Source: Aradus depressus
Lineage: Eukaryota > Arthropoda > Insecta > Hemiptera > Aradidae
Reading direction: 5' to 3'
Assembly: GCA_963662175.1 (NCBI GenBank)
Contig: OY759222.1
Coordinates: forward strand, 1,594,713 to 1,658,712
DNA length: 64,000 bases
This document shows positions 63,306-64,000 of the stretch, one piece after another; positions within the stretch are counted from its first letter, which is position 1, and the number at the start of each line of letters is the position of its first letter. Both the position numbers and the translations under genes were made by a program. Below the pieces are notes generated by a model. The model ran no database searches. It was not told the DNA's origin and worked only from the letters and a program-made list of their open reading frames with translations.

Positions 63306-64000
63306 AGCCTCTTCTACCTCTCCTGTTTCGGTATGTCCTTCAGTTGCCTCACGCTGACCTCGAAAGTCTGTTTTATCCATTGTTTATTTCCAAAACCCTC
63401 TATTTTACTTTCACATGTTCTCCCAACCGCATCACAATATTTATCTAATCTAGTTACATATTTTCCAAACTATTTAAAAACTTTATTTCAATTTCCAAAC
63501 CATGCGTTACAATTCAAACGTTTCTTTGAACTATTTCCTACAGAAATCTGCTTTACATTATTTGAACCTTCGTCGTATTGGTTTAGTCTCAAATGTGATT
63601 CTTGAAATCTTAATAAAAACTAATTTTTACCTAAAACTAGCAGGAAAATGGTGTTCCAGATCATATTATGAAGACATTTTTGATTAAATCATTATCATTA
63701 GCGTTAAGTTGTAAAATGTACTCAATTTCTGTCCAATTTTGGCTAAAATCTAATCATATGATCATCTCAAATGTTAAATCCATTGAAATGATTGAGACAT
63801 CATTGAGAAAATGGCCCAATCCCTTGAAACATGAAGTTCCCTTGAAAACCAGATCTCCATTTACAATACTTCTTTATACTAAGAAAGTATCCAAGCAAGT
63901 TTTCCCGTTCCAAGCAGAAAGTTAGTTACTTCCTAAATTTGGAAAATATACAAACTTGAATAAGGGCACCGTTTTTATAATAACTTCTATAACAAAAAGT
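63306..64000. other. Unassigned
   Basis: Three overlapping open frames of 60-90 codons on the + strand (63333-63925) lack a coherent composition or a recognisable domain. I see no repeat family here, so it is the least repetitive stretch near the right edge. Confidence 0.4.

Overview
This window looks like intergenic DNA from an animal nuclear genome. It is AT-rich, has no convincing intact host gene, no bacterial-type operon and no rRNA or true tRNA gene, and almost every kilobase carries transposon remains or tandem repeats. Helitron, hAT, pogo/Tigger, Penelope-like, non-LTR and tRNA-derived SINE sequences together fit an invertebrate, most plausibly an arthropod. I cannot name the species from the sequence.

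Three families dominate. (1) SINE-A is a tRNA-headed SINE of about 340 bp with a conserved body and two kinds of 3' tail. About 18 copies or pieces are present on both strands, three with clear target-site duplications. (2) R1 is an interspersed family with no name I recognise. It has a 5' module with a palindrome, a 13-bp subterminal inverted repeat, a core of degenerate ~140-bp tandem monomers and a small 3'-terminal hairpin. This architecture resembles non-autonomous Helentron-like (HINE) elements. (3) Canonical Helitrons start TCTATATTAATAAAGC and end in a GC hairpin plus CTAG, and insert between A and T.

Layout. 1-2.4 kb: R1 and SINE-A debris. 2.45-15.36 kb: one 12.9-kb insertion into an R1 copy, bounded by long inverted repeats. 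Its interior is two satellite-filled Helitron copies separated by a third satellite, and the empty site can be read exactly with no target duplication. 15.4-19.5 kb: R1, SINE-A and a second, class-II-tRNA-derived SINE (SINE-B). 19.6-20.6 kb: a 106-bp hairpin abutting a 10-copy 87/91-bp satellite. 21-27 kb: R1, SINEs and an 84-bp repeat. 27.4-29.5 kb: a tandem array derived from the tRNA head of SINE-A, running into a SINE-A body. 29.6-30.0 kb: a Helitron 3' end abutting the C-terminal part of an unidentified basic protein frame. 31-36 kb: hAT MITEs, a fold-back family and a 48-bp minisatellite inside R1. 41.8-45.6 kb: Helitron pieces with pogo elements in or beside them. 46.3-47.1 kb: two antisense Penelope-like GIY-YIG endonuclease remnants, one split by a 118-bp perfect palindrome. 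47.8-48.6 kb: a pogo element with a broken CENP-B-like transposase. 51.0-52.05 kb: a non-LTR retrotransposon fragment and a 560-bp fold-back element. 52-64 kb: SINE-A, R1, a hAT MITE with a perfect 8-bp duplication, and unassigned AT-rich DNA.

The coding remnants are all parasitic or unidentified and broken, so there is no joint host pathway to describe. The interest lies in element architecture: repeated birth of tandem arrays from SINE or element sequence, nested insertions that give relative ages, and the giant composite insertion. Boundaries of degenerate repeats are approximate, generally to within tens of bases.
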